A stretch of 64,000 bases of DNA from positions 59,616,220-59,680,219 of the forward strand of contig OY282609.1 of NCBI GenBank assembly GCA_958298945.1. Reading direction: 5' to 3'. The stretch's first letter is position 1, and each line of letters starts with the position of its first letter. Source of the DNA: Atherix ibis. Taxonomy: Eukaryota; Arthropoda; Insecta; Diptera; Athericidae. Of the stretch, positions 45,617-55,655 are shown piece by piece. The position numbers and the translations under genes were made by a program. Under the pieces are notes generated by a model. That model was given only the letters and a program-made list of their open reading frames with translations, was not told the origin of the DNA and ran no database searches.

Positions 45617-46108
45617 TAGAAGACCAAATCAAATGAAATATCATAATTTGGGTGGATTTTTTGGAGTTTCTTAGAAATCACACCAAATTTTCTTCCATAA
45701 TTTGTTCAAAATATTGTATTACAGAAAATAATATTTTTCCAAAAATTTCTAATTGGTATGCAAATTTTAGTAATTAAAAAAACTGGAAAAATGTTGAGAT
45801 CAAAGTAAGTACAATATTAAATGTTCAGTAAAAAAACTAACATTTTAAAGGATTTAAAAAGAAGAACATATCAGACAAAATATCATCAATTGAAGGGAAT
45901 TTTTTACATTTTATTGTATAAATATATTGGGTGAATGCAAAAGTTATGACCGTTTTTTTATGATCCTAGGTAAAAAAAATTTTTTCTTCAGAAATGATGA
46001 ATAGTATCTTCTTTTAAATGACTCCATTGTATAAAGGATGCTTTCCCTCTACTTTCTATTCAGTTTTGGCCTGGCCAGAGTACAGTTAAGAGCCCTTGTA
46101 TTTTTTCA

Positions 46109-46138
46109 AAACACTGACGTGCATTTACGTCAGTGTTT
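46109..46138. repeat. 12-bp perfect hairpin replacing the D2 start codon region
   Basis: Arms AAACACTGACGT (46109-46120) and ACGTCAGTGTTT (46127-46138), loop GCATTT. At the corresponding place D1 has ATGTCGGTCGATAAAGT before GCATTTACGTCATTG, so only one arm is shared; the other is new. Confidence 0.92.
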
Positions 46139-46250
46139 AACATATTTTATGAATTTCGTAAAGACAATACCGCGAATGTGGCAACCAAAAACATTTGCGA
46201 AGTGTATGGAGCAGATGTCATCAAAGTTCGACAGGTACGAAGATGGTTTA

Positions 46251-46316
46251 CAAAATTCCGATCTCGGAATTTTTCACTAATTGATCCCCAAAATTTCGAT
46301 CTGGGGATTTTTTCAC
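46251..46316. repeat. 28-bp imperfect repeat at the D2 deletion site
   Basis: CAAAATTCCGATCTCGGAAT at 46251 recurs as CAAAATTTCGATCTGGGGAT at 46289, each followed by a T-run and CAC. D1 has this segment once. The second copy fills the gap where the HTH coding region was lost. Confidence 0.8.
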
Positions 46317-46886
46317 CTCATCAATTGTCGGCTGCCAATTTATTGGATCGTGTTTCAACGTGCGTTGCTTTGAATGCGAGACAAAAACATGAACCTTTTT
46401 TGTATCGTTTGGTAACGGGAGATGAGAAATGGGTCGTGTACAACAACGTGACAAGAAAAAGATATTGGGCTATACCTGGACAAGCCCCATTAAGAACTTC
46501 GAAAGCCGAAATCCATAAAAAAAAATTTATGCTTTGTGTTTGGTGGGATTGTAAGGGTATTGTGTATTTTGAACTCTTAGAACGCAATCAGACAATTACA
46601 GCAGAACGATATTGTCAGCAATCATCCAAATTGAACATCGCCCTTCAATAGGATAGATCAGAATTGGTAAACAGAAAAGGGGTAGTGTTTCATCACGACA
46701 GCGCGCGACCACATGTGGCTATGATGACCCAACACAAGCTAAATAAGTTGAATTGGGATGTTATCAAGCATCCACCGTATTCTCCAGATCTTGCTCCTTC
46801 CGATTTTCATTTATTCCGATCACTGCAAAAATTTTTAAACGATAAAAAATTTGATGCAATAGAGCAGGTAAAAACATCCCTTACTA

Positions 46887-48146
46887 CGAGAGTCATTCAA
46901 CAAGTACTTAGCCTCGCCGCCTGATGGAACTGCTGTCACAAAAGACAGCCTACTGTCAAAGTTTCAGTCGATTTCCTTCATTAGTTTTGTTTTGAGAGCC
47001 TTTGAAAGCGAGCGTGTTGGTCGGTTGCACAAAAATGGAAAAAGAACAATATCGTTCGGTGATTAGATTCTTGTTTTTGGAAGGGAAAACGCGCAGTGAA
47101 ATCAAAAATCGCTTGGATTCTGTGTATGGTGACTCTTGCCCTTCGATGGCGACCGTCAAGAATTGGTTCAACGAGTTTGTTCGTGGCCGCATGTCGGTTT
47201 TTGATGAGCCACGCCCAGGTGCCCCGAAAACGGCTGCTACGGAGGAAAACGTTAAAAAAGTCCACGATCTCGTGTTGGCAGACCGTCGATTGAAGGTTCA
47301 CGAGATAGCTGAGACTGTGGGCATCGCAGTAGGAATGGTGCATCATATTCTACACGAAGAACTGGGCATGAGAAAGCTGTCGGCGCGATGGGTGCCGCGT
47401 TTGCTCACACCGGAAAACAAGCGCAACCGTGAGACCACATCGGCGACGTGTTTGACGCTGTTTCAGCGCAATCCAGCGGAGTTCTTACGTCGTTTCGTGA
47501 CCGTCGACGAAACATGGATTCACTGGTACACACCAGAGACCAAGGAACAGTCGAAACAGTGGACTTCACTCGGCGAACGTGCTCCGAAGAAGGCGAAGAC
47601 TGCTCGATCGGCCGGAAAGGTGATGGCCACCGTTTTCTAGGATTCACAAGGTGTGATCCACATCGATTACCTCGAGAAGGGTAAAACAATCACGGGGAAC
47701 TATGCTGACTTATTGGGCCGATTTGACGTCGAATTGAAAAAAAAGCGGCCCCGCTTTGCGAAGAAAAAAGTGCTGTTCCACCACAACAACGCGCCGGCTC
47801 ACAGCTCCGCCGTCGCCATGGCCAAATTGGTCGAATTACGCTACGAATTGCTGCCCCATCCACCGTACTCTCCAGATTTGGCCCCCTGTGACTACTTTTT
47901 GTTTCCAATCCTGAAAAAAATCACTCGCCGGGAATAGATTTGGGTCGAATGAGGAGGTCATCGTCGCCACGGATGCCTATTTTGCTTCCCTCAAGAAAAT
48001 GTATTTTTTGGACGGGTTAACAAAGTTAGAGCATCGCTGGGCCAAGTGTATCGAGCTTGAAGGAGATTATGTGGAAAAATAAATTGCCACCTTTCCAAAA
48101 TTTTCGTTTTTCTTTTGTAGGCTAAGTACTTGTTGAATGACCCTCG
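46887..48146 (+). mobile_element. mariner element C2 nested in D2 (mellifera-like)
   Basis: 1260 bp with ends CGAGAGTCATTCAACAAGTA and, on the minus strand of the right end, CGAGGGTCATTCAACAAGTA. TA flanks both sides (46885-46886 and 48147-48148). Very close in sequence to C1 at 25498-26786. Confidence 0.95.
47035..48082 (+). pseudogene. mellifera-type mariner transposase (C2), nonsense codon and lost Asp
   Basis: Starts MEKEQYRSVIRFLFLEGK and is open through both HTHs, WVPRLL and VTVDETWIHWYTPE up to MATVF. There a TAG (47638-47640) replaces the Trp codon of FWDSQG. The same frame resumes and carries HHNNAPAH, where the second catalytic Asp has become Asn, and LAPCDYFLF. One residue is deleted in TGNYADLL. 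An extra A in a run of seven near 47925 shifts the frame before the C-terminus, which ends at 48080-48082. Confidence 0.93.
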
Positions 48147-48330
48147 TACATTTTTCGCATCAAAATCCACGGAATTTTACACTAATGGTATTAATAAGTT
48201 GATGGAAAGATGGAAGAAGGTTATAAGAATGGATTGCAATTATATAATTGATTAAATAAATAATACACATCTAAAAAAAAATGTTTAATTGTATATGTAA
48301 AAAACTGTCATAACTTTTGCATTCGCCCAC

Positions 48331-49899
48331 TAAAAAAAACCAAAAAAAATTTTGAATTTTAAGAATTTTTTAAAAAATATTAATAATTATGCATCTATTT
48401 TGGTTAATATTTTTCTTAAACCATTTTGGACTTACGTACATTTTAACTACAAAACCAATGTTGTAAGAAAAATACAAATTTTATTTCGTATTTTAAATTT
48501 CAAAAAAAAAAAGATGAAACAAGAAACTTTTCAATAAGATTTTATTCATTATAAATAATACAAGTTACGTTTTATAATTACATGTAATGCAAATAATATA
48601 AAAATAATCACTGTTAACACATTACGAAATTGCATAAACTATATAGTTGATTGGAAAACAGAAAAATTAAACTTTTAATAAGTAAATACCTGAAGATATT
48701 ATTCTGATTAAATGTGGAATTTTAATATTAGATAACAATATTGAAATAGCCAAGGTGGAGGTCAACGAGTGTTGTCTTTAAATCAACCTTTCACTTGATT
48801 AGTAAGCTACGAGTAATAATAATAAAAAAGAAGATGCGTTCACGTGTAGCTATATACGGCTCGAAACTAAATAATATGTGGAACATTCGAAGAAAATGGA
48901 AAAAACAACACGAAATAAAAAAAAAATATTTCCAATTTGATCTAAAAGAAGTAATTCAGGGGCAATTAATAAATAATTTCTTTGTTGTTAATAGAATAAT
49001 CCATATTTGGATAAAACTAATGTATTTGAAATAAATCCGACCCAGATTTATTATATACAAATACGTTGACTTTCTATCAAAAGTCTTTATAAAAATAATT
49101 TAATTTTTATTATGAATATCATAAAATAGGGCTTCCCAAAACTTTTCAATATTGCGACCCAATTTTTAAAAAAATCGACTATAGCGCCTTGCATTGTAAA
49201 AATATACATTCAAGATCTTGTCGTGACCCACAGTTTAGAAAATGGTATACTACAATGTAAAACAAACAATGTTTTTTTAAATAATTTGGACATTTTTTAG
49301 ATACTGCTAATGTTTTTATAAGTTTCATAGTAATACAGATACACCTACAATACTTGCATAGAATAATAGTCACTTCAAGACAATTTTATGAATAAAACTA
49401 CTTAAACTATCTTAAAAACATTGTGTATTTATTGGGACCCTTACTTTCAACATATTTTTTTGATATAATATTTATTCTGTAGATAAAAAGTAGACTACTC
49501 TGACTAATAATACGTCTTATGACACATAGGGTATACCGTAGGGCTATTCTACCGTTCGGTTCTATACGAATGAATTTGTTCTAAGATCTCGCAAAAATAC
49601 CGATTTAGTCAAGGTTAATTTTGCAAGAAAAACAAATTTAAAATAAGAAAAACTGCTCATAAGGAGAGACACGTGCCATAATACACGCATTACCAATTTG
49701 TTTTCAGTAAATGTGTTATGGCATTTCGAAAGTATGCAGTAACGATAAGAAGAACTGTTTTTGCTCTTTATCGTAAGTAGGAAAAATACTTTTAAAGATG
49801 CTGTAGAAGTGTCATAAAAATTTACCGCTTTATTAATGGGTAGCCGACTTGCTTCAAGCCTATTATTCTATATAGGCTGCAGCTGGCTGCATTTTTTCA
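48331..49899. other. AT-rich stretch with a possible hAT-type end at 49129
   Basis: At 49129 the sequence AGGGCTTCCCAAAACTTTTC followed by GCGACCC resembles hAT-type terminal repeats, but no matching right end or target duplication is visible before 49900. Nothing else recognised. Confidence 0.25.
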
Positions 49900-51328
49900 C
49901 TTCTTTCTTAGGACGGAGCTTCTTGATTGTTCGGCCTGTTTATTCAGCCACCAAACTTTAATACGCATCAGATGCTATCATTTTTGCAATATCTGGTTAA
50001 TCTAATAATCAGTTTTCTAGCTTTAAGAAAAGCCAGACTGAAATGTGGAGACGTATACTCACGGTTCTTCGAGGTATTGTCAGGCATACCCCAAGGCTCA
50101 TTAATTGGTCCTAAGTTATATAACCTGTACATTGCAGATATATGTAAGGTTCAATTAAGCGGAAATACACATATGGTATTATACGCCGACGATACCCTAG
50201 TTTACAGTGCATCAATGCTACCTAAAGTAGAACTGGAAGCTATGAAAGTAGCTGTCAATAAACTGACAAAATACTATGAGGAATGGGGTCTTCAAGTAAA
50301 CATTCCAAAGTCAGAGTGCTTGTGCATCACGAAGAAGAAATTCGTAGACTGCGGGTCTGGGGATAGGGGTGACTCGTTAATGAGGCGCGTAGATAATCTT
50401 AGGTATCTAGGATTGAATCTCAACAAGAACCTCAAATTCAACTCCTTCGTCAGATAAAATTAAAAAAGCCAACGGCATATTTTGCGGGCTTCTGAGAATG
50501 TATCGCTCAGAAATCCTACGCAAGCACGTCAAACTTATTATTTACAAACAATTTATAAGAGCGTACCTATGCTACGGCTTCCCCATCTGGTCATCTATTT
50601 CCCCAACGGTAGCAACTGAACTGCACAGGTTGGAAAGGAAGATCTTACGAAAGGCCACAGGGCTCGCAAGATCTATACATACAAAAAAGTTTATTTCCAA
50701 TGACAGGTTATACCGGAAGGCAGGCGTTTCCCCATTTATAGTATGGCAAATGGGGATAATGCACAAATGGGTGAAGTCATTAGCCCATCATCAAAACAGG
50801 GAAGTTAGGCAGCTGACGGAAGACAACTTACTGGAGACCTTGAGGAACAACAAGTACCTGTCACCGTTACTTCTAGTGAAGGATACAGAAGAAGCTTTGA
50901 AGCAACGGCTCCAGATGTACAAGAAGAAGCCAAAGGGACAACATCGAGGGTAGCAACTACACCACACGAGGTCGGAAGCACCGAAGGATATCAAGAGGAC
51001 TCGTCTAACGCAGTAATCGCTGGATGTAAACATCATCGTAGTTTTAAGATTAGTTTTAAGAATAATTGTAAATATGCATGTTTAGTTTATAAGAGTAGAA
51101 TTAAGTTTTAAGGTTAGGTTTTAGGATGTAAGCATGTTTCTCAAAATGTCAAATTAATTAATTAAAATATTATTTATACGAGTAGTAGGAATTAATTCAA
51201 TGACAGCAGGAAGCTAAGTAATTAAGACAAATAATTGAGCTAGGATTAAATATTCTTAAGAGAAAATAGTATTAAGATTGTATTAGACAAATATATAAAT
51301 GTTAATGTTATGCAATAAAATAAAGTAA
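49900..51328 (+). mobile_element. 5'-truncated LINE (jockey/I-like), 3' part
   Basis: Plus-strand fragment holding the second half of a reverse transcriptase and its 3' region. The 3' limit is placed near the AATAAAATAAAG at 51315-51326, which could serve as polyadenylation signal; both boundaries are approximate. Confidence 0.75.
49927..50953 (+). pseudogene. LINE reverse transcriptase with intact YADD, one frameshift
   Basis: From 49975 the reading gives LSGIPQGSLIGPKLYNLYIA (motif B region), then VLYADDTLVYSAS with the catalytic YADD at 50182-50193, WGLQVNIPKSEC and LRYLGLNLNKNLKF. A frameshift near 50447 separates it from KANGIFCGLLRMYRSEIL, LIIYKQFIRAYLCYGFPIW, RLERKILRKATGLAR and a C-terminal IVWQMGIMHKWVKSL to the stop at 50953. 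The endonuclease and first palm motifs are absent. Confidence 0.85.
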
Positions 51329-51866
51329 GTCATTTTTGCAATGATGCTGTTCTGGGACAGGCAATTGTGCGACGTTCCTTTATTTCTTTAATAAAACGTA
51401 GGCAGTGAAAAAAAACTGGTTAAAGCGATATAGGTATGTTCGGAAGAACCCATGTGCCCTCAAAAATTTAAAACCCCACTTCTCTATGATCCCTTCTGTT
51501 CCATGTTACTGTATAAGGAATGAGGTGAGGCGCCCATCTTCCCTTGGTCGATAAATTCCAATGCCGTTGTCATCTCGCCTCATTTATTTCTTCGTTGTTC
51601 GATGATAATAGATCCTGGCTCTCTAATCCGGCAAAAACTCAATTGGAGCCATGCAAGCGATTACGAGACGTATGGAAAGCTCCCAAGATGCGAAGTGGCC
51701 TAATTGCCCGACGCTTCTATAACTTAGTCTTCATAGTTTCTTACCAAACAGGCACTGCATAGAAGGGATAACGGTGTCGGGGTCGAGTCTATCGGGATCC
51801 TGGATTTTGACGCCCGAACATTTGTTTTTGGTCATCGATATTTGGCCATACTTCGTCATCCAGTTA
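51329..51866. other. Less AT-rich unassigned stretch
   Basis: About 500 bp of distinctly higher GC with a 72-codon open stretch at 51544-51762 (MVDKFQCRCHLASFISSL) that I do not recognise. It lies between a LINE 3' end and a mariner, so may be a further transposon remnant. Confidence 0.3.
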
Positions 51867-53054
51867 CAAGTATAATCCCAGAAGTAACCGACCTAATAAA
51901 GAGCTCATAAAAAAATTTGGAAAAAATATCTTTATTTATCCACATAGTCTCCTTTTAGCTCGATATATTGTTCTCAGCGATGTTCAATAGCTTCGATACC
52001 CAGTTTATAGTAAGAACCGCCGAGCTCCTCAAAATAGCCATTAAACCCAGACTCCAACTCTGCATTGTTGGAAACAGTAAATAATGCGAGGGGGCTCAAT
52101 CTGACGAATAGGAGAAATTTGAACATTAACTCATTGATTTTGGCCATCGCGATAACGGATGTGTGAGCTGGTTGAACTGTCTTGATAAAGCAACACTTTC
52201 TTTTTCGCCAAATGCGGCTACTTGTCTGGATTTCGTCACTCAAATGCTGCAATAAGTTCGCATAATACTTGCCGTTGATTGTTTTTCCTTTTCGAAGATA
52301 ATCAATCAAAATTAGCCCATGCGCATTCCAGAAAACTGACGCCATGACTTTACCAGCACATGGAACTGTTTTCGTCTTCTTTGGAGCCGATGCTCCCCTT
52401 TTAGTATATTGTTTTGACTGTTGCTTCATTTCAGGTATAAACTAATAGAGTCCCATGTTTCATCCATTGTAATGAATCGACGCAAAAACTTGGCATTATT
52501 GCTGCGAAACATCGCCAAACACTTGACTGAAACATACGCTGTTTATGTTTCATTGTGAGCAAACGCGGCGCACATCTTTCTCATGTCCAAATTTTCAGTC
52601 AAGATGTGATGTACAGCACTTCTTAAAATGCCTACCACGTTTGCTAACTCGTGCACTTTCAGTCGACGGTCATCCAATACCATTTTGTGGATTTTCTTCA
52701 CCATTTCTGGCGTTGTCACATAATTTGCGCGACGATTACGATATTTGTCTTGGCAGCTCATACGGCCTCGTTTAAACTCTGGCACCCAATATTTTATTGT
52801 TCTAAACAAAGAACAGACTCCCCCAGAGTAGAGTCTAGCTCGGCTTTAATATTGGTTAGACTGAGACATTTCAAAAGACGATGACCGATTTTTTCTATAT
52901 TTACTAATTCACTGAGAGCGTTCACTGTTAATGATTGACAAAGAAATACTAAACACCGCAGCGTCATCAAACTTCAAACTTAAGCTTTATAATTTTTTAA
53001 AACAACAACCGTCAAATTTATACGTCAGGTTGGACATTTCTGGGACTACTCTTG
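51867..53054 (-). mobile_element. mariner element H (diverged, mellifera-related)
   Basis: 1188 bp with imperfect terminal repeats CAAGTATAATCCCAGAAG on the left and, on the minus strand of the right end, CAAGAGTAGTCCCAGAAA. TA flanks both sides (51865-51866 and 53055-53056). Different ends from families A and C, although the protein is related. Confidence 0.85.
51950..52905 (-). pseudogene. mariner transposase (H), heavily broken
   Basis: 52543-52809 reads IKYWVPEFKRGRMSCQDKY, RRLKVHELANVVGI and VHHILTENLDMRKM. 51974-52429 reads KQQSKQYTKRGASAPKKTK, VMASVFWNAHGLILIDYL, a degenerate second motif (CCFIKTVQPAHTS in place of HHDNAPAHTS) and a C-terminal NGYFEELGGSYYKLGIE. The third-Asp motif is lost. 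Several frameshifts and stops show an old copy. Confidence 0.8.
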
Positions 53055-53135
53055 TAACTATACTTTAGGTGCGAATCCACCCTATGATAAAATCGTCAAA
53101 TGGTTTAATGGATTCTTAAGACAAATGACCTTCTA

Positions 53136-53959
53136 CACAGTGTGGCTCAAAAATAACAGAACTTTATATTGTATTTAAATCATACAACATGCAGCGCCAT
53201 CTATTGAAATTAGATGTGAAAGTTACAGCCATTTCAAAAAAAAAGAAAATGTGTGCTAAGGTTACAAAACAAAAATGGTGGGGATATCATCATAATATGG
53301 TCCTTTCATCTTGGTTTTCAGTTTTGGAAATAGAAAATAGTCACATGGTGATAGATCAGGCGTTTTTTCATCAAAAATTCGTTTACTTTTTTGGTCTTGT
53401 GAGGTGGTGCATTATCAAGCATGTGGAACAAAACGCGCACAGACCTGTCTTTTACCCAAATCTTCAGTTAAAATTATCCAAATAGAGTTTTTACTCGTAT
53501 TTAATTCCTCAGCCAACATTGTCGTAATCAAATTTGCACCGATACCAATGATTTCACGGATTTTTTCCACTAATTCAGCACGATTACTAGCTTCTGGACG
53601 ACCTGGTCTTAGGTCGTCCTTTAAATCCTCACGACCATTTTTAAATCGTGTAAACCACGTATGAATTTGAGTACGACTCATACAATCATCACCATAAACT
53701 TTTTTCATCAATTCGTATGTCTCAGCGAATTTTTTTTCTAGTTTAACACAAAATTTTGCTCTTTTTTGTTTTGTAACGTTACCACACTTTTTTTTTATTG
53801 AAATGGCTGTAACTCTCACATCTGTCATCGTATTACATGAATTTAGGTGCGTTTGAAAGAGGATGAATGCATATTTTTAATGCTGGAAATTTTCAATAGA
53901 TGGCGCTGCATGTTGTATGATTTAAATATAAAGTCCTGTTATTTTTGAGACACACTGTG
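53136..53959 (-). mobile_element. Mariner-like foldback element with long inverted arms
   Basis: 824 bp, flanked by TA (53134-53135 and 53960-53961). The ends CACAGTGTGGCTCAAAAATA and (minus strand of right end) CACAGTGTGTCTCAAAAATA begin an inverted repeat of about 75 bp. After a gap it continues on both sides through the transposase start (GTTACAGCCATTTCA and GTTACAAAACAAAA present in inverted orientation at 53218-53275 and 53763-53815). Confidence 0.9.
53300..53828 (-). pseudogene. mariner-like transposase, internally deleted
   Basis: Starts MTDVRVTAISIKKKCG at 53828, with HTH 1 (FAETYELMKKVYGDD), hinge DLRPGRPEASNRAELVEKI and HTH 2 (MLAEELNTSKNSIW), then QVCARFVPH. At about 53420 it jumps directly to a segment reading HMLDNAPPHKTKKVNEF in another frame, the second catalytic Asp region. 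The first Asp and the rest of the core are gone. This transposase type (MTDVRVTxISIK start) is a distinct mariner branch from the others here. Confidence 0.85.
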
Positions 53960-53961
53960 TA

Positions 53962-55655
53962 TACATAATTAGGTATTCTTGGTCCTATATCGAAAATCAA
54001 CGTCAACAGACACTTTTTAAACTCTGTGTATTCTTTTTTTAGAAACAAATATTCACTAAGAAAGCTAGTGTATGAAGCTCATAATCGAATTCTTTTTGAG
54101 CAAAATCTCCTGAATAATTTTAGTGAATAAATAAAATTCTTTAATTAAATTTAAATGGAAAATAATTAATTTTTGATTTTTATATAGTAGTAGATAAAAA
54201 AAAAACTAAGTACCATATATACGAGTATCTAAATATGTGAATAAAAAAACGACTAAATAAATAATAATAAGTAAGTTGTTCGTTTCTTCTGATCAAAACT
54301 TTTGCACAAGGAATATCAAGTCACGAGTTCGTTAAGTTAAATTTTTTGGGATAACCAACAAAACAAATATTGTTTGTCTTTGAGTATTTTAGTGGGCTTA
54401 TATACAAATAAGTTTTGTATATTTTTTGCTATTATTTTTAGTTTAAGAAACTGTCGGCAGACTGTATTTGGCACAAAGTTTAGATAGACAAACAACCATT
54501 ATAACAATGAATAACGACGAATGCGAATACGAATGGTTTAAAGACAACACAACAACTACAATATAAATTGCAGATGGTTCAGTACTTCTTCTTCCAGCAT
54601 CTTCAGAGATTAACCTGACATGATTATGTGTCACGTATTGCGTGATATTTCGCAACATTGATTATATATATTTTTTGTCTTAACTATAGTGCTCTGGTTA
54701 GTAATGTCTGCATCGACTTGTTGCTATTGCAAAAGAAATTTATTCAAGACGATTTACTTTTGTCCGTTTTGTTTCACCTTTCATCTTTGGTAATTATTTT
54801 ATTTAATAATTATTAATTACATTATTGCAATTACCTTTCGCTTAAATTCTTTGTATTATGTTCAATTATTCATCCTGAATATGTACATTAAAATGTTTTA
54901 TATAGATTAAAGTTATCCAACATAAACTAATTTATAATAATCACCACTTTACTTTACTTATAATTTTAATCTCGATTTAGTAATCAAGAGATTAATTTTA
55001 TTTTATTTCATTTTTTTAAAATTAAATAATAAAAGTTATTTAAATAAAATATTATTTTGGTTTCTGATAATAAATGATGACAACTGTTGTGAATTATTTA
55101 ATGAAATTTTAATGAATATGTGTTGTTTCTAAGTCAGTCAGAATCGAAATGTATGAAGACGTAACTATTAACTTAAAGTCTAGATAAATTTGTAAAAAAA
55201 TCCTATGACAATAGTTCGAATATGATTGATCCTAATTTAGAACAGTTACTTAACCTTTATGAAAGAAAAATATTCGCTCTGAAGGACCTTTAATTATATT
55301 GTAGATCCACATTCTACTTTCATTCGATTTATATCGTAGACTATGGCGCCAAAACTGACTGTCTTCATTTTTCTTTTGCAAGAAAGCGGCTGGTTATTAC
55401 GTTGATCATGCAGACAGACTTAAACAAAAATGCAGTTACTATTAATGATCAATTTCATCAGCATTGACTGAATTATTACGGACCATAAAAATACCAACGG
55501 ATGCTTAATAATCAATGTTTACTATTTTTAACCCTTATTATGAAATTGATATCCAAAATTGATATGAGATATTTTTACTCTTTGCACATTTGTGGGTTGT
55601 TTATTAAAAAACGAAGCATTGATCAAAATAAAAAAAATAAAAATATTTATATATA
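53962..55655. other. AT-rich intergenic stretch
   Basis: No confident feature. A minus-strand open stretch at 54560-54658 (MLRNITQYVTHNHVRLISED) and a less AT-rich patch at 55330-55490 may be remnants of something, but neither matches a family I know. Confidence 0.35.

Larger units (their letters stand above)
46133..48255 (+). pseudogene. mariner transposase (D2), start lost, HTH deleted, interrupted by C2
   Basis: Readable in order: FYEFRKDNTANVATKNICEV, VRRWFTKFRSRNFSLID, then a deletion of about 170 nt that removes the hinge and second HTH seen in D1. It resumes at PHQLSAANLLDRVSTCVAL, VTGDEKWVVYNN, CVWWDCKGIVYFELL, a stop near 46650, FHHDSARPH, LAPSDFHLF and VKTSLT. The C2 insertion follows, and the C-terminus resumes at 48149 (FYTNGINKLMERWKK) to a TAA at 48253-48255. 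The initiator ATG is missing. Confidence 0.9.
45927..48330 (+). mobile_element. mariner element D2, split by mariner C2
   Basis: Terminal repeats TTGGGTGAATGCAAAAGTTA and, on the minus strand of the right end, GTGGGCGAATGCAAAAGTTA. TA flanks both ends (45925-45926 and 48331-48332). D2 sequence occupies 45927-46886 and 48149-48330; mariner C2 sits between, in a TA duplicated on insertion. Without C2, D2 is about 1.14 kb, shorter than D1 because of an internal deletion. Confidence 0.93.

Noticed and set aside
46981..47346. 121-codon minus-strand ORF
   Set aside because: Antisense shadow of the C2 transposase N-terminal half.
54443..54658. 71-codon minus-strand ORF with LRNITQYVTHNHVRLISED
   Set aside because: No splice context, no family match and a low-complexity second half.
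55320..55490. Possible mariner relic left of A3
   Set aside because: Slightly higher GC and a few transposase-like residues, but no catalytic motif or terminal repeat.
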